From contig CAZJZV010000002.1 in assembly GCA_964550635.1 (NCBI GenBank), forward strand, positions 62,001 through 126,000: 64,000 nt of DNA, read 5' to 3'. The stretch's first letter is position 1. The number at the start of each line of letters is the position of its first letter. Both the position numbers and the translations under genes were made by a program. The stretch comes from RGIG4097 sp964550635. Lineage in GTDB: Bacteria; Bacillota; Clostridia; Christensenellales; CAG-917. This document shows positions 55,506 to 63,705 of this stretch, piece after piece. The notes below the pieces were generated by a model. It was given only the letters and a program-made list of their open reading frames with translations. It was not told the origin of the DNA and did not search any database.

Positions 55506-57284
55506 ATGGACGTAAAACAACGCAGTGAAATCCCTTCTGAATTCAAGTGGAACATCACGGATATTTTCCCCGACAACGAGAGTTGGGAAGAGAGTTTTTT
55601 CGCGACCGAAGAAATGCTCCCCAAACTTGCCGAATACAACGGTAAACTCAACAACGACGACGATATTTACGAATGTTTGACTTTGTCAAGCCGTCTTTCG
55701 CACAACCTGTCGAGACTCTATCAATATGCAAGACTCCGTCGCGACGAAGATTCGAGAGAAAGTCTCTATCAGGGTATGACGGATAGAGCGGAAAATCTCA
55801 CCGTCAGATACGGCGCACTCGGCGCGTATATCTCTCCCGAACTCACCGAACTTTCAGTCGACGAACTCAAACGACTCGGTTCAAGCAAACGTTTTGCGGA
55901 TTACTCGGTTATGTTCGACGAACTCATCAGAGATAAGAACATCATCCTTTCCAAAAACGAAGAAAGAATTTTGAGCGAAATGGGTGCCTTTGCCGACAAC
56001 AACGAAGAAATATTCACCATGTTCGATTGCGCGGACGTCAAGTTTGCTCCCGTCGAACTCGTCGACGGCACCAAGGTCGAAATGAGCCACGGCAACTACG
56101 GTCTTCTCATGCTCGATAGTGAACAAGAAAACAGAAAACGCGCGTTTGAAAGTATGTTCGGCGCATACCGCGACTACGTGAACACCCTTGCGACCAACTA
56201 CGCGGGCAACGTCAAAAAGGACTGGTTCTTCGCGAAAATCCGCGGATTCAAGTCCTCTCTCGACTACGCTATGTATTGCGAAGACGTTCCGTCAACCTGC
56301 TATCAAAAACTTCTCGAAGCGGTGGACGGCGGTCTGAAACCCTTGCACCGCTACGTCGCACTTCGTCGTCGCGCTCTCGGTATCGACCTAAATATGTACG
56401 ACTTGCAAACTCCTATCGTCAAGGAACAAACCTTGTCCCTTGAATATAAGGACGCAGTCGCTCTCGTCAAAGACGCACTCAAAGTTATGGGCAAAGAGTA
56501 TTCGGATATTCTTGCATCCGCATTCGACAACGGTTGGGTGGACGTCTACGAAAACAAGGGCAAGAAGAGCGGCGCATACAGTTGGGGTTGCTACGGCGTG
56601 CATCCGTTCGTTCTTCTCAACTACACTCCCACCACTCTCAACGTATTCACGATTGCGCACGAGTTGGGACACTCCCTGCACTCCTACTATTCGGATGCAA
56701 ATCAACCCGAAGAAAAGGCGGGATACAAGATTTTCGTTGCGGAAATCGCATCGACGGTCAACGAAGTCCTTCTTCTCAAACACCTTCTCAAAACCGCAAC
56801 TGGCGATTTCAGAAAATACCTGTTGTCCTACTATCTTGATATGTTCCGCACGACCTTCTTCAGACAGACTATGTTCTCTGAATTTGAAGTCATCGCGCAC
56901 AATTCGGTGGAGAAGGGGGAACCGCTCACGGCGGAAGCACTGTCCGACGCATACTACGAACTCAACAAGAAATATTACGGCACCGCAGTCAATCACAACG
57001 ACTTGATCCGCTACGAATGGGCGAGAATACCGCACTTCTATTCGAGTTTCTACGTCTACAAGTACGCGACGGGAATTACCGCGGCGGTTACGATTGCGGA
57101 CAACATTCTCACCTACGGCGAGAAATATTTCGAGAAGTATCGCAAATTCTTGTCTTCGGGCGGAAGTATGCCCCCGCTTGACGAATTGCGCCTTGCAGAC
57201 GTCGACCTTGAAAGCGACGCTCCTTACGTCAAAGCCGTTTCCGAATTTTCGGCAACTCTCGATGAACTTGAAAAACTCATTTAG
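55506..57284 (+). CDS. pepF: Oligoendopeptidase F (M3 family)
   Basis: The 592-residue cytoplasmic zinc peptidase cleaves short peptides. The N-terminal lid domain begins 'RSEIPSEFKWNITDIFPDN', the usual family start. The zinc site is HELGH (385-389, 'TIAHELGHSLHSYYSD') with the downstream Glu in 'VAEIASTVNEVLL'. The C-terminal 'YEWARIPHFYSSFYVYKYATG' is also typical. Length is standard (~600). GAGGTGA precedes the ATG. Its last 23 nt overlap the next gene, which encodes a lipoprotein. Confidence 0.95.
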   Translation: MDVKQRSEIPSEFKWNITDIFPDNESWEESFFATEEMLPKLAEYNGKLNNDDDIYECLTLSSRLSHNLSRLYQYARLRRDEDSRESLYQGMTDRAENLTVRYGALGAYISPELTELSVDELKRLGSSKRFADYSVMFDELIRDKNIILSKNEERILSEMGAFADNNEEIFTMFDCADVKFAPVELVDGTKVEMSHGNYGLLMLDSEQENRKRAFESMFGAYRDYVNTLATNYAGNVKKDWFFAKIRGFKSSLDYAMYCEDVPSTCYQKLLEAVDGGLKPLHRYVALRRRALGIDLNMYDLQTPIVKEQTLSLEYKDAVALVKDALKVMGKEYSDILASAFDNGWVDVYENKGKKSGAYSWGCYGVHPFVLLNYTPTTLNVFTIAHELGHSLHSYYSDANQPEEKAGYKIFVAEIASTVNEVLLLKHLLKTATGDFRKYLLSYYLDMFRTTFFRQTMFSEFEVIAHNSVEKGEPLTAEALSDAYYELNKKYYGTAVNHNDLIRYEWARIPHFYSSFYVYKYATGITAAVTIADNILTYGEKYFEKYRKFLSSGGSMPPLDELRLADVDLESDAPYVKAVSEFSATLDELEKLI

Positions 57285-57882
57285 AATAACGGTTTTATTC
57301 GTTTTGATCTTGACTTGTCTGTTCTCGTTGTCCGCTTGCGACGACGTTGAGGAGGCGAGTGAATACGGATATTTTCTTGCGGTCGAGAGCGTGAGCGAAA
57401 AGGGCGGAGAAGTCCAAGTGAAACTCATTCTGTCTTCCGCGGAAAACGACAATACGCTTGACAGTGTCAAGGCGAATTGTTCGGTCAAAGTCGAGCGTGA
57501 CGGATTTTTCTACGATAAGGCGGAATATGTCTTTCGTCTTGACGGCGAGTCGATATTTAGTGCAACGGAAGATTTCCTTGCCCTATATGGCACGAACTAT
57601 GCGGTCGAAGATTTTTCAAGTTTGAAAATAGTCTTCGACTATGTTACAATCTATAAATCCATGAAAAGCGACGGAGTTAGGTCGGAAGTTGGGAAGAAGT
57701 ACGTCCATTCCTTTGAAATTGGGAATGCGGATAACGTCTTCGTTCTTGACAGGCGGATTGCTCATTCGTCGGCGTGGTACGGCGTTGCGATCATAGCGAC
57801 CGTGTGTGCGGTCGGCGTAGTGGTTGCGGTTGCCGTGATCAAAAGAGGTAAGTATGGCAGACAAAACGAAGAAAGAAACTAG
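57262..57882 (+). CDS. Predicted lipoprotein with C-terminal membrane helix, function unknown
   Basis: 206 residues from ATG 57262: a lipoprotein signal peptide ('TVLFVLILTCLFSLSAC', lipobox LSAC), a ~150-residue extracytoplasmic beta-rich domain with no recognised family, and a C-terminal transmembrane helix (about 175-197) ending in a basic tail. Two anchors on one small protein is unusual. The gene overlaps pepF upstream by 23 nt and dnaB downstream by 29 nt, each in another frame, so its position is fixed in the operon. No Shine-Dalgarno is seen at the ATG, consistent with translational coupling; a TTG at 57268 is an alternative start. Confidence 0.72.
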   Translation: MNLKNSFRITVLFVLILTCLFSLSACDDVEEASEYGYFLAVESVSEKGGEVQVKLILSSAENDNTLDSVKANCSVKVERDGFFYDKAEYVFRLDGESIFSATEDFLALYGTNYAVEDFSSLKIVFDYVTIYKSMKSDGVRSEVGKKYVHSFEIGNADNVFVLDRRIAHSSAWYGVAIIATVCAVGVVVAVAVIKRGKYGRQNEERN

Positions 57883-59392
57883 AAAACCCATTCGCACTAT
57901 GCCCAACAATATCGAGGCGGAAGAGTGCGTTTTGGGCGCAATGCTCATTGACGACAAAGCCGCGGATACGGTCATTCCGCTCTTGCATGCGGACGATTTT
58001 TACGTGCCTGCAAACCGCATTATCTTTGCGGTCATGCGTGAGTTGCAAGAAAATTCCAAGCCTATAGATACGGTGTCCGTTGCGGACAAACTCGAAAAGG
58101 ACGGAAAACTTGACGAAGTCGGTTCAATCGCATATCTCAGTTCTCTTGCGGAAAAACTGCCTAGCGCCGCAAACGCAACCTATTATACGGAACTAATAAA
58201 GAGAGATTCCCTTTCCCGCAAAGTCATCAACGCAGGCAATGAAATCGTCGAATTTGCCTATGATAGCGGAGAAGGTGCGGCATCCCTTGCAAAAGCGGAA
58301 CAACTCGTTTTCAGAATTTCCGAAGAAGAAAGCGACAAAGCGTTGGTGCATGCAAAAGACGCACTCACAGTTGCACTCCAAAACATTATGGACGCACAGT
58401 CGGGCAACACTCCCAACGAGTACGTTTTCACGGGATTTAAGCGTTTCGACACCATGACCAAAGGTCTGAAACCCGGTGAGTTTATCATCCTTGCCGCTCG
58501 TCCTTCAGTCGGTAAAACCGCTCTCGCTCTCAATATCGCAACAAACGTCGTCATGGCGGGCAAAACCGTTGCGGTCTTCAATATGGAAATGACCGCGGAA
58601 TCCCTTGTCAAACGTATGCTTGCATACTTGTCGGGAGTCACTTTCGACAGTATGGACGTGAGAGGACAACTCTCGGATACGGATAGCGGTAGACTTCTCA
58701 ACGCTTACAACAAACTTCTTGCATCCAATCTCTATATCGACGATTACTCTATGAATCATCCGTCGGATATTCTGTCCAAATGCCGTCGTTTGAAACGCGA
58801 ACACGGACTCGACCTTGTCATCGTCGACTATCTGCAACTTATGGAAGCGGAGGCGAAGGGTAGAGCGTCGGAGTCCAGACAAAACGACGTCAGTATGATG
58901 TCCCGCCAACTCAAAGTCTACGCAAAAGAACTCGGCGTGCCTATCATCGCGTTGTCGCAAATGTCCCGTGGCGTCGAAAAAGAAGGCGGTAGATTGCCGC
59001 AACTCAGCGACTTGCGTGACTCGGGCGCAATCGAACAAGACGCGGACGTCGTCGTATTCTTGCACGATCCGTCAAAGGCGGACGAAAACCTGCCCAAAGA
59101 CGAAATCACCCTTCTCGTCAGAAAGAACAGAAGTGGTGCGATTGGCGAAATCAAACTCAACTGGCGCGGTGAAACCACCACTTTCCGCGAAATGACGCAG
59201 GACGGCACGGTGATTGTCCCCGACGACACTCCCGCACCCGCGGACAACGATTCGGGCAGAGCGCCCGCAGTTATCGAAACCGCCGCTATGCCGTTTGAAA
59301 CTCCCACCGCAGAGCCTGTCGACAACGACGATGACGACGAAGAATACGTTGACGAAATGACCGAAGTCGAAAGCGAAGACCTGCCTTTCTAA
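57854..59392 (+). CDS. dnaB: Replicative DNA helicase DnaB with an SSB-like acidic C-terminal tip
   Basis: The 512-residue hexameric helicase unwinds DNA at the fork. The N-terminal helical domain ('NNIEAEECVLGAMLIDD') binds primase; the RecA-like domain has Walker A 'ARPSVGKTALAL' (~residue 215), 'VDYLQLME' (Walker B) and 'QMSRGVEKEGGRLPQLSDLRDSGAIEQDADVV' (shown in part), and 'RKNRSGAIGEIKL'. After the helicase fold ends near 455 there is a ~55-residue Pro/Ala/Asp/Glu-rich tail finishing 'SEDLPF', which resembles the DDDLPF tip of Firmicutes SSB proteins. AGAGGTAAGT precedes the ATG. The gene overlaps the upstream lipoprotein gene by 29 nt. Confidence 0.96.
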   Translation: MADKTKKETRKPIRTMPNNIEAEECVLGAMLIDDKAADTVIPLLHADDFYVPANRIIFAVMRELQENSKPIDTVSVADKLEKDGKLDEVGSIAYLSSLAEKLPSAANATYYTELIKRDSLSRKVINAGNEIVEFAYDSGEGAASLAKAEQLVFRISEEESDKALVHAKDALTVALQNIMDAQSGNTPNEYVFTGFKRFDTMTKGLKPGEFIILAARPSVGKTALALNIATNVVMAGKTVAVFNMEMTAESLVKRMLAYLSGVTFDSMDVRGQLSDTDSGRLLNAYNKLLASNLYIDDYSMNHPSDILSKCRRLKREHGLDLVIVDYLQLMEAEAKGRASESRQNDVSMMSRQLKVYAKELGVPIIALSQMSRGVEKEGGRLPQLSDLRDSGAIEQDADVVVFLHDPSKADENLPKDEITLLVRKNRSGAIGEIKLNWRGETTTFREMTQDGTVIVPDDTPAPADNDSGRAPAVIETAAMPFETPTAEPVDNDDDDEEYVDEMTEVESEDLPF

Positions 59393-59404
59393 ACAAAAGT
59401 CACA

Positions 59405-59427
59405 CCCCCGAAATCGGGGGCTTTTTT
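59405..59427 (+). terminator. Terminator after dnaB
   Basis: CCCCCG-AAAT-CGGGGG followed by C and six Ts, 12 nt past the stop. Confidence 0.92.
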
Positions 59428-59584
59428 CTGCCTTTTTGACAATAATAAATGCAATGTTTTAAGGATGATAATTGCAATTTACTTGAAAAATAATAGCAAA
59501 GTTTTTCAACTCGTTTTCTTTTGATTTTTACAATGATTACGTTTCTTTTGCGAATGGTTTTCGACAACAATTTTCACGTGTTTT

Positions 59585-59613
59585 GCATAAGTGAAAAACC
59601 TTTTTCATACACT
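59585..59613 (+). promoter_or_regulatory. Sigma-E-type sporulation promoter of yqfC-yqfD, leaderless
   Basis: GCATAAG (59585-59591), 14 bp, CATACACT (59606-59613). The -10 is a full match to the sigma-E consensus CATACAnT and the spacing is right; the -35 matches in the 'ATA' core. The ATG follows after 5 nt. The 190 bp before it are AT-rich and hold nothing else clear. Confidence 0.6.
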
Positions 59614-59618
59614 CGAAT

Positions 59619-59873
59619 ATGTTCATTGACGAAGTGAAAAGAAAATTCGATTTAGATGACGTAACTTGTGGGTTTTCGTTCGCGGTTTTCGGGGATGAAT
59701 GCGTGTTGATTGAGGGCGTTAGAAGTCTTGTTTTCGTGGGTTCGAACGAGATAAAAGTCAAGGTAAAAAAGCACGTTTTGTCCCTTGTTGGCGAAGGACT
59801 TTCAACCGTCGAAATCGGGGGCGGAAATCTCTACGTCAAAGGGAAGATTTATGGTGTTTCGTTTGAAAAGTAA
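59619..59873 (+). CDS. yqfC: YqfC/YabP-family sporulation protein
   Basis: The 84-residue protein fits the small beta-rich YabP/YqfC family: 'ECVLIEGVRSLVFVGSNEIKVKV' (shown in part) and the ending 'GGGNLYVKGKIYGVSFEK', i.e. an 'I-x-G-x-I' strand pair near the C-terminus. In Bacillus subtilis yqfC lies directly before yqfD and both belong to the mother-cell sigma-E regulon. Here the same order, the overlap with yqfD and the sigma-E-like promoter agree. The exact function in sporulation is unknown. The ATG has no Shine-Dalgarno. Confidence 0.8.
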   Translation: MFIDEVKRKFDLDDVTCGFSFAVFGDECVLIEGVRSLVFVGSNEIKVKVKKHVLSLVGEGLSTVEIGGGNLYVKGKIYGVSFEK

Positions 59874-61233
59874 TTCTCAAAATTCGAGAGCGAAAAACGA
59901 AAAGAAAACTGCGGACGAAAAGCGCGGTTTTTTCTTGCGGAAAAGTGCGATTGAAAAGCATGATAACTCTGTGCAAAACGTAGATATAAATCGTGATAGT
60001 TTTGTGCGGAAGCGAGAAATCGAAAAGAACGATAATTTTTCGCAGAAAAGCAGAGTGAAAAATCGTGGGCGTTTCTCAAAATCGGGAGATGAAAAAAACA
60101 TTGTTAGTTCGCCTGAAAAACGTGAAAATCGCACGATGAAACCAGAAAAATTTCCGCCGTTTTCACGGGTGAAATTTTCGGTTGATACCGCGACTCCGAC
60201 AAGCCTTGTGAACAAGTTGTCCGCTTCGTCCGTCTTGTACGCTCCAACCGTCGCGGGCGGAAAACTTATGTTTTCCGTGCCGTCAAAAGACTGCGCCAAG
60301 ATTATTGCATTGTTGGACGAGTTGTGCTATAATTACAAAATAATGGCGATAAACGGCGTTTTCGCATACGCTTTTTCGCTGTTGAAACGATTGGGAATAA
60401 TCGTAGGCATATTGTTGTCCGTCGCGGTTTCCGTGATTTATTCCTTTTTCGTCGTCGAGATTGACGGAGATTTTTCTCCCGAAGTCGAAAGGGTGCTATC
60501 TTCTCACGGCATAGCGGAAGGGAAATTCGTCCTTACGTTTGACTCCGAAAAGATAGGGCGGGAAATTCAATCCCTTGACGGCGTATCGTTTGCATCGGTA
60601 GAGCGTGTCGGCACGCGCGTGCGTGTTCACGTGCGATACGAGCAGGACGAAAAACCTTTCGTACAATACGGCGGAGAAGTCAAATCCGTTTGCGACTCGG
60701 TTGTCACACGGATAGTCGTATTCGGCGGTACGTGCGAAGTGGAAGTCGGACAAGCGGTGAAAAGCGGGGACGTACTCATCGGCGGATATTTCCTTGTGGG
60801 TGACGAAAAAGTGCCGACAACCGCTAGCGGTGAAGTCTACGGACGAAAAACCACGACGAAAACTCGATTTTTTGCTGATACTTATATCGTGAGCGAGAAA
60901 GGAAGAGTGAAGTCGCACGTGCGGTTGAGCGTTTTCGGGAAGAAACCGAAAGCACCGAAGTCGCCGTATGAAAACTACGAATTGCGCTATGACGAGAGAA
61001 AAAACGACTTTTTGTTGCCGTATACGGTTTGCAGGTGGACTTTCACCGAAATCGTGCAGTCGGAGAAGTCGAACACTCTCACCGAAAAGGAAATGAAAGA
61101 CTTGACCTACTCGTCCCTTATCGAAGACTTGGCGGACGTGAAAGTGCTGTCAAGGGACGACGAAATTCAAAGAACGGACGGCGGGTATATCGTCAAGACC
61201 ACCGTCGTCACGGAGGAAAGAATAGACATATGA
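59851..61233 (+). CDS. yqfD: Sporulation protein YqfD with an N-terminal repeat-bearing extension
   Basis: 460 residues from ATG 59851 (AAGGGAAG upstream; overlap of 23 nt with yqfC). The YqfD-type core starts near residue 105: a domain with 'GGKLMFSVPSKDCAKIIALLDELCY' (shown in part), one transmembrane helix ('LGIIVGILLSVAVSVIYSFF'), then a large extracytoplasmic domain with 'HGIAEGKFV' and 'VFGGTCEVEVGQAVKSGDVLIGG'. The first ~100 residues are Lys/Glu/Asn-rich and repeat about every 23 residues ('FFLRKSAIEKHDN', 'SFVRKREIEKNDN'); Bacillus YqfD (~400 aa) lacks this. Required for sporulation in relatives; role not known. Confidence 0.82.
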   Translation: MVFRLKSNSQNSRAKNEKKTADEKRGFFLRKSAIEKHDNSVQNVDINRDSFVRKREIEKNDNFSQKSRVKNRGRFSKSGDEKNIVSSPEKRENRTMKPEKFPPFSRVKFSVDTATPTSLVNKLSASSVLYAPTVAGGKLMFSVPSKDCAKIIALLDELCYNYKIMAINGVFAYAFSLLKRLGIIVGILLSVAVSVIYSFFVVEIDGDFSPEVERVLSSHGIAEGKFVLTFDSEKIGREIQSLDGVSFASVERVGTRVRVHVRYEQDEKPFVQYGGEVKSVCDSVVTRIVVFGGTCEVEVGQAVKSGDVLIGGYFLVGDEKVPTTASGEVYGRKTTTKTRFFADTYIVSEKGRVKSHVRLSVFGKKPKAPKSPYENYELRYDERKNDFLLPYTVCRWTFTEIVQSEKSNTLTEKEMKDLTYSSLIEDLADVKVLSRDDEIQRTDGGYIVKTTVVTEERIDI

Positions 61234-62237
61234 AAGTGACAAGAGAAAAACATTTTGACGACTACGAAGCGCTCGTTATGCTTTTCGGGGAGTTGGACGG
61301 AAACGTTCAACGGATTGAAGACGCTTTCAACGTCAAGATTTTCACGGCAAGTTCTGCGATGAAAATCTCGGGGGAAGAAGAAAACGTCGCGGACGCAATA
61401 TCCGCAATCGACGCAATCGTCACCCTTGCGAGAAAGGAAACATTGACCACTCAACAGATTTGTATGGTCATAGATATGGTGAAAGGCGGACGGATAGCGT
61501 CCTTGAACGACCTGCTCGGCACTGTTGCAATCACGTCGAAAGGCAAGGTCATTCGCCCGAAATCCTTGGGACAAAAGGAATACGTGGACGCCATTCGCAA
61601 AAATAAAATCGTATTCGGCGTAGGACCTGCGGGCACGGGCAAAACCTATCTTGCGGTCGCGCTTGCGGTGTACGCGCTGAAAAATCACGACGTCGAGAGG
61701 ATAATTCTCACTCGTCCCGCGGTGGAAGCAGGGGAGAAACTCGGATTTTTGCCGGGCGACCTTGCGGACAAAGTCGATCCCTATCTTCGTCCTATCTACG
61801 ACGCGTTGCAGGATATGATGGGCGCGGACGGATATATGAAGTATATCGAACGCGGAAATATCGAAATCGCACCCCTTGCCTATATGCGCGGGCGCACGTT
61901 GAGCAACAGTTTCATCATTCTCGACGAGGCGCAAAACACCACCAAAGAGCAGATGAAAATGTTCCTGACTCGTATGGGGGAAGGGAGCAAAATCGTCGTC
62001 ACGGGGGATATAACTCAAATCGACTTGCCAAGGCACGTAACGAGCGGTATGAAAGACGCAATCGACGTGTTGAAAGACGTGCAAGACATCGAAATCGTGC
62101 GTTTGAGTTACCGCGACGTAGTCCGTCACGAACTAGTTTCGCGGATTATCAAAGCGTACGAGGAAGCGGACGAAAGACGTGAAAAACAAATGAATAATAC
62201 CGACGGAATTTCCGACTCGGAGGATAATAATGATTGA
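61230..62237 (+). CDS. phoH: PhoH-family ATPase (PhoH-like protein)
   Basis: 335 residues from ATG 61230, which overlaps the yqfD stop (ATGA). An N-terminal KH-like domain (~10-75) is followed by a P-loop ATPase with Walker A 'GVGPAGTGKTYLAVALA' (~residue 130), 'LTRPAVEAGEKLGFLPGDL', Walker B 'FIILDEAQNTTKEQMKMFLTR' (shown in part) and 'VTGDITQIDLP'. PhoH proteins are cytoplasmic ATPases linked to RNA metabolism and phosphate or stress responses; the reaction is not settled. The gene order with HD-domain and YbeY genes is conserved in Firmicutes, pointing to RNA maturation. It overlaps the next gene by 8 nt. Confidence 0.94.
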   Translation: MKVTREKHFDDYEALVMLFGELDGNVQRIEDAFNVKIFTASSAMKISGEEENVADAISAIDAIVTLARKETLTTQQICMVIDMVKGGRIASLNDLLGTVAITSKGKVIRPKSLGQKEYVDAIRKNKIVFGVGPAGTGKTYLAVALAVYALKNHDVERIILTRPAVEAGEKLGFLPGDLADKVDPYLRPIYDALQDMMGADGYMKYIERGNIEIAPLAYMRGRTLSNSFIILDEAQNTTKEQMKMFLTRMGEGSKIVVTGDITQIDLPRHVTSGMKDAIDVLKDVQDIEIVRLSYRDVVRHELVSRIIKAYEEADERREKQMNNTDGISDSEDNND

Positions 62238-63705
62238 CGATATCAAAGACTTGACGACCAGTCAAAAAGAAAGAAAACTCAAAACGCGGAATATGTTCAT
62301 CGCGTTCGGCAAAACCCTGCCTTTAAGCATAGTCGCGGTTGCGGGTATGTGTTTATACTCGATTTTTATGACGGGGAATTTTCTCGGCTCGTTCACCCCT
62401 GAAAGCGGACTCGAAACCGCGGGGCGTTTCTGCACCGTCGGGCTTCTCATGCTCGCACTTTTCTTCGTCGTGTATCCCTATGCGGACAACGGCAAATTTG
62501 CGGTCAGGAATTTCACTCTCATCACGACGATGCTGATAATCACCTATATTGCAAGCATAACGACCGTGCGTTTTTTGAGCGTATACGTTATGCCTGTTGC
62601 GATAGCGTCCCTGATTTTGCTCGAACTCATCGACAGAAAAACCGCACTTTCATCGACGGCGGTGCTTTGTATGCTCCTGCTCGTGTCCTACGTTTTCACC
62701 AACCAGACGACGAACAACGCATACGCACTCGACCTTGTCATAACGTCGGTGATTGCAAACGCATTCGGCGGAGTTGCTATGTGCTTCTTCGTCAACAAAC
62801 ACTTCACAAGACTCAAATTCTTGCTCGTCGCACTCGCGGGCGGACTCGTCGTCGTGCCCGTCGTCGTGACTTGTACGATAACCGAAGGCAACTTCACGCT
62901 CGATATTCTTTTCAATTCCCTTTGGGCATACGGCTCTCAAGTGGTGTCCGTGTTCGTGTTTATGCCTCTCGTTGCAATTTGCGAAGGTATCTTCAATATT
63001 GCGGACGACTTCAGACTGAACGAACTCACCAATCTCAATCATCCGCTTTTGAAACGTCTTGCAAGCGAAGCGCCGGGTACGTTCAATCACTCCCTTGTCG
63101 TAGGCAACCTTGCAGAAGCCTGCGCGGAAGCGATAGGGGAAAATCCCCACCTTGCGCGTTGCGCGGCGTACTATCACGATATAGGCAAGTTGAAAGCGCC
63201 TATCTATTTCTCCGAAAACCAATCGACGTACAACCCCCACGACGAACTCATTCCCGAAGTCAGTGTGAGTATGATAACGTCCCATACGCTTTTCGGTGAG
63301 ATACTTGCAAAGCAATACCACCTTCCCCCCGAAATCGTTGCGATTTGTCGCGAACACCACGGCACCGCACCCGTCGGATATTTCTATCGTAAGGCGTTGT
63401 CCTTGACGGAAGAAGGGGACCTTGCATCCGCAAACTACGCGTACTCGGGGCCAAAACCCCAAACCAAAGTGTCCGCAATCGTCATGGTGACGGATACGGT
63501 AGAGGCGGCGTGCAGAGCGTATATGCCCGACAACAAGGACGAATTTGTTGCGAGAATCAACAAACTTGTGGACGAAAAACTCAATCTCGGACAATTCGAC
63601 GAATGTCCGCTCACTATGCAGGATATTAGCGCAATCAAAACTACGATAATCGAAGTTTTGCCCAGCATCCACCACAGTAGAGTATCATACGAGAAGAAGA
63701 GATGA
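62230..63705 (+). CDS. PgpH/YqfF-type HD-domain membrane phosphodiesterase, lacking the N-terminal extracellular domain
   Basis: 491 residues: a short cytoplasmic N-terminus, seven or so transmembrane helices (about 25-260; 7TM receptor type) and a cytoplasmic HD domain with 'TFNHSLVVGNLAEACAEAI', the metal-binding pair in 'YYHDIGKLKAP', 'TSHTLFGEILA' and 'REHHGTAPVGYFYRKA'. PgpH enzymes hydrolyse c-di-AMP. Bacillus PgpH is ~710 residues with a large extracellular 7TMR-HDED domain between helix 1 and helix 2; here only a ~30-residue loop ('MTGNFLGSFTPESGLETAG') is left, so signal input must differ. It is coupled to phoH (8-nt overlap) and ybeY (ATGA). Confidence 0.9.
   Translation: MIDDIKDLTTSQKERKLKTRNMFIAFGKTLPLSIVAVAGMCLYSIFMTGNFLGSFTPESGLETAGRFCTVGLLMLALFFVVYPYADNGKFAVRNFTLITTMLIITYIASITTVRFLSVYVMPVAIASLILLELIDRKTALSSTAVLCMLLLVSYVFTNQTTNNAYALDLVITSVIANAFGGVAMCFFVNKHFTRLKFLLVALAGGLVVVPVVVTCTITEGNFTLDILFNSLWAYGSQVVSVFVFMPLVAICEGIFNIADDFRLNELTNLNHPLLKRLASEAPGTFNHSLVVGNLAEACAEAIGENPHLARCAAYYHDIGKLKAPIYFSENQSTYNPHDELIPEVSVSMITSHTLFGEILAKQYHLPPEIVAICREHHGTAPVGYFYRKALSLTEEGDLASANYAYSGPKPQTKVSAIVMVTDTVEAACRAYMPDNKDEFVARINKLVDEKLNLGQFDECPLTMQDISAIKTTIIEVLPSIHHSRVSYEKKR

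Noticed and set aside
61029..61229. Upstream extension of phoH to 61029
   Set aside because: It lies wholly inside yqfD in another frame; ATG 61230 gives the normal PhoH N-terminus and an ATGA coupling.
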